DNA of 36,106 bases from Candidatus Brocadia carolinensis (GTDB lineage Bacteria; Planctomycetota; Brocadiia; Brocadiales; Brocadiaceae). The DNA is taken from positions 1 to 36,106 of the forward strand of contig AYTS01000076.1 of NCBI GenBank assembly GCA_002009475.1, given 5' to 3'. Below are positions 1 to 6,558 of this stretch, in pieces. Below the pieces are notes generated by a model. That model did no database searches and was not told the DNA's origin. It saw nothing but the letters and a program-made list of their open reading frames with translations. A program made the position numbers and the translations under genes. Position 1 is the first letter of the stretch, and the number at the start of each line of letters is the position of its first letter.

Positions 1-272
1 CTTTCTTCGTCCTTATGGTCTCAACCAGGACCAGACAGGAATATTTCTTATCACCTCTCTTTTTGTATGCATCTCTGATATACATACCATGATTATACCA
101 GAGAAGACGAAAATGTCAACACAATCCTCACTATTCATACACTACATCGCCGGCAAAAATTCTCGACCCGTATTATTCTACCACTTACGACTTGCTCACT
201 ATGCAAAAGTACCGCTTCGGCTACACTTTTTGCGTAAGTTCGGCTAACGACCTTCATGGTAACTCAAGCTTC
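1..272. other. left-edge stretch without a recognisable gene
   Basis: No open frame with coding character begins or ends here, and no RNA gene was recognised. The stretch leads into the inverted repeats that replace the missing 5' part of the methyltransferase gene. Short in-frame stretches across it look like chance. Confidence 0.5.
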
Positions 273-1845
273 CCTGTCTGTGTGTGGAGACGCACAGGCA
301 GGCAGAAAAACCCTGACAGGGTTCCGAACCCCGTCAGGGTTAAAGTCAGACACGCCGAGAACAATCTACGACTTCAAACGCCACTGCATCGAAAAATCCC
401 TTTACGGTGTGGATATCGACCCCGGTGCAGTGGAGATTGCAAAACTCCGTCTGTGGCTATCGCTTGTGGTGGATGAAGATGACATAAAAAACATCAAGCC
501 CCTGCCCAATCTGGATTACAAGATTGTCTGCGGAAATTCGCTTTTGGGAGTGGAGAAAAACCTGTTTAACAACCATCTTTTCTCTAAACTGGAAGGAATC
601 AAACCACTCTACTTCAACGAAACCAACCCCACAAAAAAGCAGGACTATAAAAAGCAGATTGATGAACTGATAAGCCGGATTACCAACGGGCATAAAGAAT
701 TTGATTTTGAGATTTATTTCTCCGAGGTGTTTCATCATAAGAAAGGATTTGATGTGGTAATTGCCAATCCACCGTATGGAGCAGAAATTGACGAAATTAC
801 GCTAAAAAAGATGAAACAGAATCTTTCAGATACAAGCAATTCAAATAGCGCTGCAATTTTTATCGATTATGGCAAAAATAGATTAATTTGTGAAAAGGGG
901 ACGCTCACCTTTATAGTGCCAAAGTCACTCCTTTATTCAGAAAACTGGTTTAGTCTTGTTAAATCAATGCTTAGAAACGTACACGTCCTTGTCGATGTTG
1001 AAAAAGCCTTTGAAAACGTAAAATTGGAACAGGTAGTATTCGTTTATAGCAAATCCATTTACACAAATACTTATGTAGCAAGAAAATTTTTAGACAATGA
1101 GTTTATCCGTTCGACAAATGTTCCCAACGACCTTGTTCTTAAATACAAAGCATGGATATGCGATGTTTCTCCAGCTGAATTGAATATTATAAAAAATTTG
1201 AAGGTTAATTGTGTTTACATGAAAGATATTTCAGAAACAAAAAGAGGCGTTGGACTTCAAAAATATCTTTCGAATAATGGAGACTATCCTGTTATCGGCG
1301 GAAAGAATATTATTAGATACGGTTGCAATGGCGTAAAGGGTTATTTGTCAAAGGAGATTCTTAAAAGCGAACGAAGTAAATTAGCCTTCATGCAACAACC
1401 GAAAATTATTTCACAAGACCTAGTAGCTCATATTCAGAATCCAGTACCACGTATTATGATTACATCATTTTATGATGGTACAGGTAAAATTATAGGTTTA
1501 GATACAGTTCAAAATACGATAATTACGGATAGTAACTACGATCATAAGTATATATTGGCTTTATTGAATTCTACTTTTGTAAGCTGGTATACGTATAAGT
1601 TCATTTACTGTGCAGCAATCAGAACAATGCATTTTGATAATTATTATATTGGGAAAATTCCCTTCCCAAAAATTTCTCATAAGGATCAACGTCCGGTCAT
1701 TACTCTTGTCGACCAAATCCTCACCGCAAAGCAAAAAGACCCCGATGCGGATACCTTTGCCCTTGAGCAGTATATTGATGAGATGGTATATAAACTCTAC
1801 GGTTTGACAGTGGATGAGATTGAGATTGTGGAGGGGAATAAATAG
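256..1845 (+). CDS. Eco57I-like adenine-specific DNA methyltransferase, 5'-truncated
   Basis: This would encode an N6-adenine DNA methyltransferase of the type IIG/Eco57I-like family, acting in restriction-modification or as an orphan methylase. Recognisable homology starts only around residue 35 (near base 358), with an acidic GVDIDPGAVEIAKLRLWLSL motif typical of the SAM fold. The catalytic motif IV NPPY is at residues 171-174. A target-recognition-type region follows, then the family tail YIDEMVYKLYGLTVDEIEIV. Eco57I-like enzymes are normally much longer, so the N-terminal nuclease/helical part and the SAM motif I are absent. The first ~34 codons are translated repeat sequence (273-341), so the true gene is probably a remnant. 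Its last 45 codons are the source or sibling of several tail fragments downstream. Family is confident; activity is doubtful. Confidence 0.8.
   Translation: MVTQASLSVCGDAQAGRKTLTGFRTPSGLKSDTPRTIYDFKRHCIEKSLYGVDIDPGAVEIAKLRLWLSLVVDEDDIKNIKPLPNLDYKIVCGNSLLGVEKNLFNNHLFSKLEGIKPLYFNETNPTKKQDYKKQIDELISRITNGHKEFDFEIYFSEVFHHKKGFDVVIANPPYGAEIDEITLKKMKQNLSDTSNSNSAAIFIDYGKNRLICEKGTLTFIVPKSLLYSENWFSLVKSMLRNVHVLVDVEKAFENVKLEQVVFVYSKSIYTNTYVARKFLDNEFIRSTNVPNDLVLKYKAWICDVSPAELNIIKNLKVNCVYMKDISETKRGVGLQKYLSNNGDYPVIGGKNIIRYGCNGVKGYLSKEILKSERSKLAFMQQPKIISQDLVAHIQNPVPRIMITSFYDGTGKIIGLDTVQNTIITDSNYDHKYILALLNSTFVSWYTYKFIYCAAIRTMHFDNYYIGKIPFPKISHKDQRPVITLVDQILTAKQKDPDADTFALEQYIDEMVYKLYGLTVDEIEIVEGNK
273..302. repeat. 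imperfect inverted repeat (hairpin)
   Basis: CCTGTCTGTG at 273-282 is complementary, with one G-T wobble, to CACAGGCAGG at 293-302, leaving a 10-base loop. A related motif of the same style (CCTGCC ... GGCAGACAGG) lies near 2889-2912, so this looks like a small dispersed palindromic repeat. It lies directly upstream of the point where the methyltransferase homology begins. Confidence 0.6.
309..341. repeat. double palindrome, hairpin-forming repeat
   Basis: AACCCTGACAGGGTT (309-323) is itself palindromic and is followed by AACCCCGTCAGGGTT (327-341). The outer arms AACCCTGAC and GTCAGGGTT are perfectly complementary. A partial match (AAACCCTGACA) recurs near 6149-6159, inside another repeat copy. 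The element occupies the position where the N-terminal part of the adjacent methyltransferase should be, which suggests recombination at the repeat. Confidence 0.65.
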
Positions 1846-1892
1846 GCATGATATATCATATCTATTGTGATGAAAGCAGGCAATCAAAGAAA

Positions 1893-2018
1893 GAGGGGAA
1901 GGGGTCGAATCTTTCAAAATGACAAATTATATCCGATGGAAAAGTTCAAAGGTATATCTTTGCGACCACGTAAGACGAAGATTACTTGCGAAACACTGAT
2001 AAACAAACCAACATTCAC
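1893..2018. repeat. dispersed repeat copy 1 (R1)
   Basis: The sequence GGTCGAATCTTTCAAAATGA followed by CAAATTATATCCGA starts here and recurs almost unchanged at about 2802-2840 and in diverged form at 6060-6092. The similarity continues weakly (GATTACTTGC, GATAAACAA) up to the methyltransferase-tail fragment at 2019. No coding function was recognised. Confidence 0.65.
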
Positions 2019-2105
2019 GATTTGGAAAAACATATTGACCAGCTTATCTACAAACTTTACGACCTCACGCCGGAGGAGGTTGCGATTGTGGAGGGGAAAG
2101 AGTAG
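2019..2105 (+). pseudogene. orphan fragment of a methyltransferase C-terminal tail (copy 1)
   Basis: This frame reads DLEKHIDQLIYKLYDLTPEE, then VAIVEGKE and a stop. It matches the tail of the methyltransferase ending at 1845 (LEQYIDEMVYKLYGLTVDEI), the conserved extreme C-terminus of Eco57I-like R-M proteins. No upstream body of the gene is present: repeat R1 directly precedes it. It is therefore a scar of a lost or exchanged methyltransferase gene. Confidence 0.75.
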
Positions 2106-2173
2106 AAATTATGTTGGCAATAAAATGGCTGCTTAAGTTATAATTTGGTTGAAATTATTGACGGAGGAAGAAT

Positions 2174-2368
2174 ATGAGTACAAAAGAATTGCTTATAAAT
2201 GAAATTGAGCAAGTTCCGGAATCTCTTCTTAACGAGGTGTTAGATTTTGTTCATTTTCTTAAAGCAAAGATAATCCGGGAGGGAATTGCCTCTGCAGTTG
2301 CAAGCGAATCCTCTCTTGGAAAAGACTGGCTCAAAACTGAGGAAGATGAAGCATGGCAAAATTTGTGA
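2174..2368 (+). CDS. putative antitoxin of a MazF/PemK-type TA pair (DUF2281-like)
   Basis: This 64-residue protein probably neutralises the toxin encoded immediately downstream. Its N-terminus (ELLINEIEQVPESLLNEVLD followed by FVHFLKAK) is the short helical segment typical of DUF2281-like antitoxins. The acidic, Trp-containing C-terminus (DWLKTEEDEAWQNL) is the kind of tail that wraps a MazF-like toxin. A good ribosome binding site (GGAGGAAG) lies 5 bases upstream of the ATG. The gene overlaps the toxin start by 16 bases, which implies translational coupling. It belongs to the cargo between repeats R1 and R2. The role follows mainly from the partner and the arrangement. Confidence 0.75.
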   Translation: MSTKELLINEIEQVPESLLNEVLDFVHFLKAKIIREGIASAVASESSLGKDWLKTEEDEAWQNL

Positions 2369-2685
2369 AAGGCGATGTGGTTGTAGTCCCTTTCCCATTT
2401 TCTGACCTTACCCAATCAAAAAGACGCCCCGCCCTTGTTATAACTGCATTGGATAGAGATGATTTAATCCTTTGTCAGATAACCAGCCAAACAATTAAGG
2501 ACAAATATGCAATTTCAGTTAATGATAATGATTTTGAGACCGGGGGATTAAAGCAGCCAAGTAATGTAAGACCTAACCGCATATTCACAGCCGATGCCCA
2601 TATTGTCTTGTATAGAATTGGCAATTTGAAAAATACAAAGATTCCTGAAGTGATAGAATCTATCGTTGAGATTATCCGAAAATAA
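2353..2685 (+). CDS. type II toxin-antitoxin system PemK/MazF family toxin
   Basis: A predicted sequence-specific endoribonuclease toxin of 110 residues, close to the family's usual 100-120. Family hallmarks are the start KGDVVVVPFPFSDLTQSKRR (residues 6-25), the RPALVIT strand with the catalytic-loop Arg/Pro, and a central LCQITSQ strand. The conserved S-N-V-R motif is seen as PSNVRPNRIFTAD (residues 69-81). A C-terminal helix ends in VIESIVEIIRK. The start codon lies inside the antitoxin gene. A methyltransferase-tail scrap begins 11 bases after the stop, so the TA pair sits neatly between two such scraps. Family assignment is firm; target sequence cannot be judged. Confidence 0.88.
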   Translation: MAKFVKGDVVVVPFPFSDLTQSKRRPALVITALDRDDLILCQITSQTIKDKYAISVNDNDFETGGLKQPSNVRPNRIFTADAHIVLYRIGNLKNTKIPEVIESIVEIIRK

Positions 2686-2695
2686 AATATCCACC

Positions 2696-2757
2696 CTTGC
2701 TGACCAAATCCTCACCACAAAGCAAAAAGACCCCGATGCCGACACATCGGCGTTGAA
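2696..2757 (+). pseudogene. orphan fragment of a methyltransferase tail (copy 2, first half)
   Basis: It reads LADQILTTKQKDPDADTSAL, nearly identical to the segment LVDQILTAKQKDPDADTFAL of the methyltransferase at 1704-1766, in both protein and DNA. It then breaks off into repeat R2. The matching second half of the tail reappears on the far side of R2 at 2982, so R2 with its hairpin looks inserted within, or recombined into, this tail. Confidence 0.8.
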
Positions 2758-2790
2758 GGGTCGGAATGGGGTCGCGCCTTGATTAGAACG

Positions 2791-2929
2791 GGGGGGGAAG
2801 GGGTCGAATCTTTCAAAATGACAAATTATATCCGAAGGGGCGTGTTTCATAGCGCATCTTTGCTGTTATGAAAGACGCGGATTACTTGCCTGCCTATGCA
2901 ACGGCAGACAGGAAAACAAGATAAACAAG
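2791..2929. repeat. dispersed repeat copy 2 (R2)
   Basis: It shares GAAGGGGTCGAATCTTTCAA and AATGACAAATTATATCCGA with R1, and GGATTACTTGC and GATAAACAA further on. It carries an internal CCTGCC/GGCAG-type inverted repeat near 2889-2912 and leads directly into the hairpin at 2930. There is no coding content. Confidence 0.7.
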
Positions 2930-2964
2930 CCCCGTTCGATAGGCAAGTCCGTTATCTAACGGGG
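2930..2964. repeat. 35-base hairpin element, copy A
   Basis: CCCCGTTCGATA and TATCTAACGGGG form 12-base arms with one mismatch around an 11-base loop (GGCAAGTCCGT). An almost identical 35-base element occurs at 6166-6200. Both copies are preceded by ACAAG, close after an R repeat, and followed by a methyltransferase-tail scrap. There is no U-tract, so a terminator is less likely than a mobile palindromic (REP/MITE-like) element. Confidence 0.8.
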
Positions 2965-2981
2965 TTGACCAAATGGTTTAG

Positions 2982-3038
2982 AAACTCTACGACCTCACGC
3001 CGGAGGAGATTGTGATTGTGGGGAAAAGAAATAAATGA
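2982..3038 (+). pseudogene. orphan fragment of a methyltransferase tail (copy 2, second half)
   Basis: It reads KLYDLTPEEIVIVGKRNK then stop, matching YKLYGLTVDEIEIVEGNK at the end of the methyltransferase gene. An in-frame TAG lies immediately upstream at 2979-2981. The last codons overlap the ATG of the DUF1016 gene (ATGA), so the following cargo gene starts exactly at the end of the tail scrap. Confidence 0.75.
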
Positions 3039-3852
3039 AGGCTATAATAAGCACAGAGTATAAAACCTTCTTTAAAGAAATCAAGGAGCGCATATACAGA
3101 GCCCAGAATGATGCCCTAAGAGCGGTAAATAAGGAACTTATAAATCTGTATTGGGACATAGGCAAATCAATAGTGGCAAAGCAGGATAAGCTCGGCTGGG
3201 GCAAGGCAATTGTCGAAACCCTGGCAAAAGACCTGCAAAAAGAGTTTCCGGGCATACAGGGATTTTCTGCCAGAAATCTCTGGAATATGCGGACATTTTA
3301 TCTGACGTACAGAGATAATCAAAAACTGCAACCATTGGTTGCAGAAATTAGTTGGACAAAAAATGTCATTATCATGGAGCGGTGCAAAGACGACGTCCGT
3401 CGCGAATTTTACCTTAGGACAACAAAGAAATTTGGCTGGACAAAAGATTTCCTGATGAACCAGTTTGAAGCAGGTGCATTTGAACGGTATATGGCGAATC
3501 AAACAAACTTTGATAAAACCATCCCTGAAAAATACCGGCATCAGGCAAAGCTAGCGGTCAAGGATGAATACTCCTTTGATTTTCTTGAACTTGGTGAAGA
3601 GCATTCGGAAAAGGAGCTTGAGCGGGCGCTTCTGGATAATGCGAGAAAATTTCTAATAGAGATGGGTGGTTACTTTGCCTTTGTGGGCAATCAGTACCGG
3701 TTGGAGATAGACGGAGAGGAATTCTTCATTGATTTACTGTTGTACACCGGCAACTACGGCGTCTTGTCGCAATAGAGCTGAAAATCGGCTCTTTCAAGCC
3801 TGAGTATGCCGGCAAAATGCAGTTTTATCTTTCTGCCCTGAACGACATTTAA
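3035..3852 (+). pseudogene. DUF1016/YhcG-family PD-(D/E)XK nuclease, frameshifted
   Basis: DUF1016 proteins have an N-terminal helical domain and a C-terminal PD-(D/E)XK nuclease domain; they are linked to R-M and mobile regions. The N-terminal domain is clear (INLYWDIGKSI, FSARNLWNMRTFYLTY, WTKNVIIMERCKD). The nuclease part follows (SFDFLELGEEHSEKELERAL, FVGNQYRLEIDGEEFFIDLL). The open frame stops at 3775. One missing base near 3741-3745 (TGTACACC, where TGTACCACC is expected) moves the conserved continuation into another frame: HRQLRRLVAIELKIGSFKPE, then YAGKMQFYLSALND, ending at 3852. The catalytic ExK (IELK) therefore lies after the shift. The final segment of the family is also missing, so the gene is frameshifted and slightly truncated. 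The start at 3035 overlaps the preceding tail scrap. Confidence 0.82.
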
Positions 3853-3886
3853 GATTGCTGATGAGAAATTCAGGAAGAAATATAGT

Positions 3887-4039
3887 ATGAGCTTTCAGGA
3901 GTTTGAGAAAAAGAATCTCGTAGCAGAAAAGGGATTTTCCTGGGAGATAGAACAGGATTCTATGAACTGGGAACACACCATAGAAAGCATACGGTATCTT
4001 GAAGATAAAATAAAGAAAATTCAGGAAATAAGCGAATGA
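3887..4039 (+). pseudogene. remnant of a small antitoxin-like gene
   Basis: A 50-codon frame begins at an internal ATG (MSFQEFEKKNLVAEKGFSWE). In the same frame, upstream codons read ADEKFRKKYS without a start, so the 5' end seems lost at the junction with the DUF1016 remnant. The KY-MSF-EFE pattern and the acidic/aromatic C-terminus resemble small partner proteins of TumE-like (DUF6516) toxins. Its stop overlaps the next start (ATGA), which supports a former two-gene TA unit. Identification is tentative. Confidence 0.45.
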
Positions 4040-4374
4040 CAAAAGTTGGGGAAATAGCTCATGCTATAAAAGGTATTACTGATAGATATAGCTTAAAACT
4101 ATTAGAGTTAGACCTCACGGATGTTGCATGAATTGCGCGGATTGGTTTTTCTCGAAAGATTTTTGTACAGATTTACGCTAATGAGAAAAAAGAAAAGGTG
4201 AATATGGCACTCGTGGTCGCTGGTGAAAGAGTATATGGAATAGACAAAGAAGGCGGTTTTTATCATGAACATCCGTTTGAAAATCCTTTACTTCACATGA
4301 AAGCAGAACCATTAGAGATAGAAAACTTTGTTGTTAAAAGCTTAGAAATACTTAAAAAGCTTAGGCTGTTTTAA
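4036..4374 (+). pseudogene. TumE-like (DUF6516) protein gene with an internal stop
   Basis: A 112-codon frame starts at ATG 4036 (MTKVGEIAHAIKGITDRYSL) and ends at TAA 4374, broken by one in-frame TGA at 4129-4131. Downstream of the stop it reads IARIGFSRKIFVQIYANEKK, then VNMALVVAGERVYGIDKEGG, then FYHEHPFENPLLH. The G-RVYGIDKEGGFYHEHPF block resembles the DUF6516/TumE toxin family, where a tyrosine/glycine strand pair precedes a His-containing motif. It overlaps the small upstream remnant by 4 bases, as in a TA operon. A single substitution or a sequencing error could explain the TGA. Family call is moderate. Confidence 0.5.
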
Positions 4375-4380
4375 AAAATT

Positions 4381-5523
4381 ATGCCTCATGTAACAAACTT
4401 AAATAGAGAAATACTCAAGCAGGCTGCTGAAAGAGCTGGTAGTAACATTACTATCAGGTTTCCCAAATTGGCAGATTGGCTGAGCGGAGATTACTACCCA
4501 AGCGTAAAACAACTGGCTGAATTTGCCAAGACTGTGCATATACCTTTTGGATATTTCTTTCTAGACACGCTGCCAGAATTAAAAACAGGTGTCCCTCTTT
4601 TCCGCACCGAAGAGGCCCTACCATCTGAAAATTACAGCGACGAACTCAGAGATAGCATCCGCATCATCCAAGGCCGTCAGGAATGGCTCAAAGAATATCT
4701 GTTGAATGAAGGGGCTACACCTCTTCCGTTTGTGAACTCTTTTCATGAAACGGACAATCCTCTTAAGGCAGCACAAGAAATAAGAAAAACATTGCAATTA
4801 TTAGATGATTGGGCAGGTAGTATGCCCAACTGGGAAATGGCCTTAAAGTATCTATTTGATAAAATAGAAGACGCTGGCATTTATTTAGCTGTAAATGGTG
4901 TGGTAGAAAATAATACACACCGTCCGTTGAATCCTGATGAATTCCGCGGCTTTGTCCTTACCGATAATTATGCACCTTACATTTTCATTAATGGAAAAGA
5001 TTTCACAGCTGCCAAAATGTTTACCCTTGCTCACGAACTGGCACATATCTGGCTAGGCAAATCCGCTGCATTTGATCTTCAGTTTATGCGTCCGTCCGAA
5101 GACACTACCGAAAAATATTGTAACCAAGTAGCCGCAGAATTTCTTGTCCCCCAGCACCTGCTACAAAAAAAGTGGGAGCAGATCAAGAATAGTTCTGAAC
5201 CTATAGAGGAAATTGCACGGCAGTTCAAAGTAAGTCAAATTGTAGCAGCGCGAAGATTGCTGGATACCAACAAACTTACACAAAAACAATTCTTCGAGTT
5301 TTACAACGAATATCAAACTAGATGGCAGGCATCCCAAAAGACGAAAAAACCGGGAGGCGATTTTTACAATACTCAAAATTACCGGGTAGGTAAGCTTTTC
5401 TTCCGGCAGGTTCTCACCGCTGCCAGAGAAGGAAAACTTCTTTACACTGATGCATACAAACTGACGGGACTCCATGGCAAAACCTTCTCCCACTTTGAGA
5501 GTGAATTTTTCAACAAAATATGA
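4381..5523 (+). CDS. XRE/ImmA-IrrE family zinc metallopeptidase (antitoxin-type partner)
   Basis: A 380-residue protein with a degenerate XRE helix-turn-helix at residues 1-65 (LADWLSGDYYPSVKQLAEFA, then IPFGYFFLD). A COG2856/ImmA-IrrE domain follows, with the zinc-binding HEXXH as HELAH at residues 218-222 and a downstream NQVAAEFLVP helix carrying the third-ligand Glu. Related proteins cleave repressors. When paired with a DUF4411 PIN-like protein, as here, they are predicted antitoxin/regulators. An in-frame TAA at 4372 forces the start to the ATG at 4381, which has no clear ribosome binding site. The stop overlaps the next start by 4 bases. Confidence 0.85.
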   Translation: MPHVTNLNREILKQAAERAGSNITIRFPKLADWLSGDYYPSVKQLAEFAKTVHIPFGYFFLDTLPELKTGVPLFRTEEALPSENYSDELRDSIRIIQGRQEWLKEYLLNEGATPLPFVNSFHETDNPLKAAQEIRKTLQLLDDWAGSMPNWEMALKYLFDKIEDAGIYLAVNGVVENNTHRPLNPDEFRGFVLTDNYAPYIFINGKDFTAAKMFTLAHELAHIWLGKSAAFDLQFMRPSEDTTEKYCNQVAAEFLVPQHLLQKKWEQIKNSSEPIEEIARQFKVSQIVAARRLLDTNKLTQKQFFEFYNEYQTRWQASQKTKKPGGDFYNTQNYRVGKLFFRQVLTAAREGKLLYTDAYKLTGLHGKTFSHFESEFFNKI

Positions 5524-6035
5524 CTTCAGTTTTAGCGCCAAGATATGTACTTGATACTAGTCTCTTTACACAGGCTAAAAGAAGCTATTATGCATTTGAT
5601 ATTGCACGAAGTTTCTGGCAACATTTGGTTAAGTATGCTAACCAGGGAATCATTATAAGTATTGACAAAGTTTACGATGAAATTGAAAGAGGAAAAGATG
5701 ATTTGTATGATTGGGCGAAAAAAAATCTACCTCCGCAATTTTTCTGTGATACAGACAACTCTTCTGATGTGCTAAAAAACTATCAGCAACTGATTGGCTG
5801 GAGTTCTTCAAATACCCAATTTACAATAAATGCAAAAACAGAATTTGCACAATATGATGAAGCAGATGCATGGATAGTTGCTTTTGCACTTTCAAATAGA
5901 TTATCTGTCGTTTCGCAGGAGATTTTCAATGAGAATATTAAGAGAAAAATTCTCATTCCAAATGTCTGTCAGGAATTTAACGTAAGGCATATAGATACTT
6001 TTACTTTGCTTCGAGAGTGTGGTTTCAGCATGTAA
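5520..6035 (+). CDS. DUF4411 family PIN-like protein (putative toxin)
   Basis: A 171-residue DUF4411 protein, a PIN-fold relative expected to be a metal-dependent RNase toxin. Acidic PIN positions are visible: an early Asp in RYVLDTSLFTQAKRSYYAFD (residues 8-27), a Glu in KVYDEIERGKDDLYDW (about 47-62), and late acidic residues in QYDEADAWIVAFAL (about 116-129) before LSVVSQE. It is translationally coupled to the ImmA-like gene (overlap ATGA), the standard order for this predicted TA pair. The coding sequence is intact. It is followed by repeat R3 rather than by another gene. Confidence 0.85.
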   Translation: MTSVLAPRYVLDTSLFTQAKRSYYAFDIARSFWQHLVKYANQGIIISIDKVYDEIERGKDDLYDWAKKNLPPQFFCDTDNSSDVLKNYQQLIGWSSSNTQFTINAKTEFAQYDEADAWIVAFALSNRLSVVSQEIFNENIKRKILIPNVCQEFNVRHIDTFTLLRECGFSM

Positions 6036-6057
6036 GAAACGATAAGGAAAGGCATAA

Positions 6058-6165
6058 AGGTATACTCTTTCAAATTAACAAATTATATCTGAATGGACAA
6101 GTTTAATAGTGCATTTTTTGCTATCAGCAAAGACAAGTATCATCTGTAAAACCCTGACAAACAAG
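6058..6165. repeat. dispersed repeat copy 3 (R3), diverged
   Basis: TCTTTCAAATTAACAAATTA, then TATCTGAA, aligns with the R1/R2 core (TCTTTCAAAATGACAAATTA, then TATCCGA). It also keeps the distant ATAGTGCATTTTTTGCTAT block seen as ATAGCGCATCTTTGCTGTTA in R2. The copy ends at the hairpin beginning at 6166. It is the most diverged of the three. Confidence 0.65.
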
Positions 6166-6200
6166 CCCCGTTAGATAGGCAAGTCCATTATCTAACGGGG
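6166..6200. repeat. 35-base hairpin element, copy B
   Basis: CCCCGTTAGATA and TATCTAACGGGG are perfect 12-base inverted arms around GGCAAGTCCAT. It differs from copy A (2930-2964) at only two positions; copy A has a mismatch in one arm. The element is flanked by the R3 repeat on the left and GCAAGCC on the right. Confidence 0.82.
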
Positions 6201-6531
6201 CAAGCCAAAATCCGTGGCTTGCCTGCGCGCCTATCTGTACATGTCCGCATGCAGACATGCTATGCGCAAACAGGTTTGGAAAAATACATTGACCCTTCGG
6301 TTGAAAAAATTAACGATATAATAAGGTTTCCTGATGAAATAAAAAAAATAATTCCGATTACCTGTGGTCGACTTGTACGAGGGGATAAACCACCCGCACT
6401 ACCTTTCATTTCGCGTGAATTCCATATAAATGTACTATTTTTCAAAGAGCTAAATTATTACATTTTGAGAACGCTGATAGCCACCACTCAAAAGAAGAAA
6501 AGATCAGGATGTTCTTCCGTTGTAAACGCGC
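6201..6531. other. non-coding stretch with a small methyltransferase-tail scrap
   Basis: No gene is supported between the hairpin and the MnmE-like gene. At 6275-6294 the sequence TTTGGAAAAATACATTGACC matches the tail scrap at 2021-2040 (TTTGGAAAAACATATTGACC), reading LEKYID as in the methyltransferase tail; the match then stops. An open frame spanning 6219-6584 begins inside repeat sequence and shows no family features. Confidence 0.55.
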
Positions 6532-6558
6532 ATGTTAGTTGCTATCATTGCCTGGGAC

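Noticed and set aside
273..341. Short repeats as part of a CRISPR array
   Set aside because: Only two dissimilar palindromes with no regular spacers; no cas genes in the window.
192..476. 94-codon frame at the left end as a gene
   Set aside because: It runs through the inverted repeats and overlaps the methyltransferase homology in another frame.
4129..4131. In-frame TGA as a selenocysteine codon
   Set aside because: No selenoprotein family resemblance and no evident SECIS-like hairpin after the codon; neighbours are also damaged.
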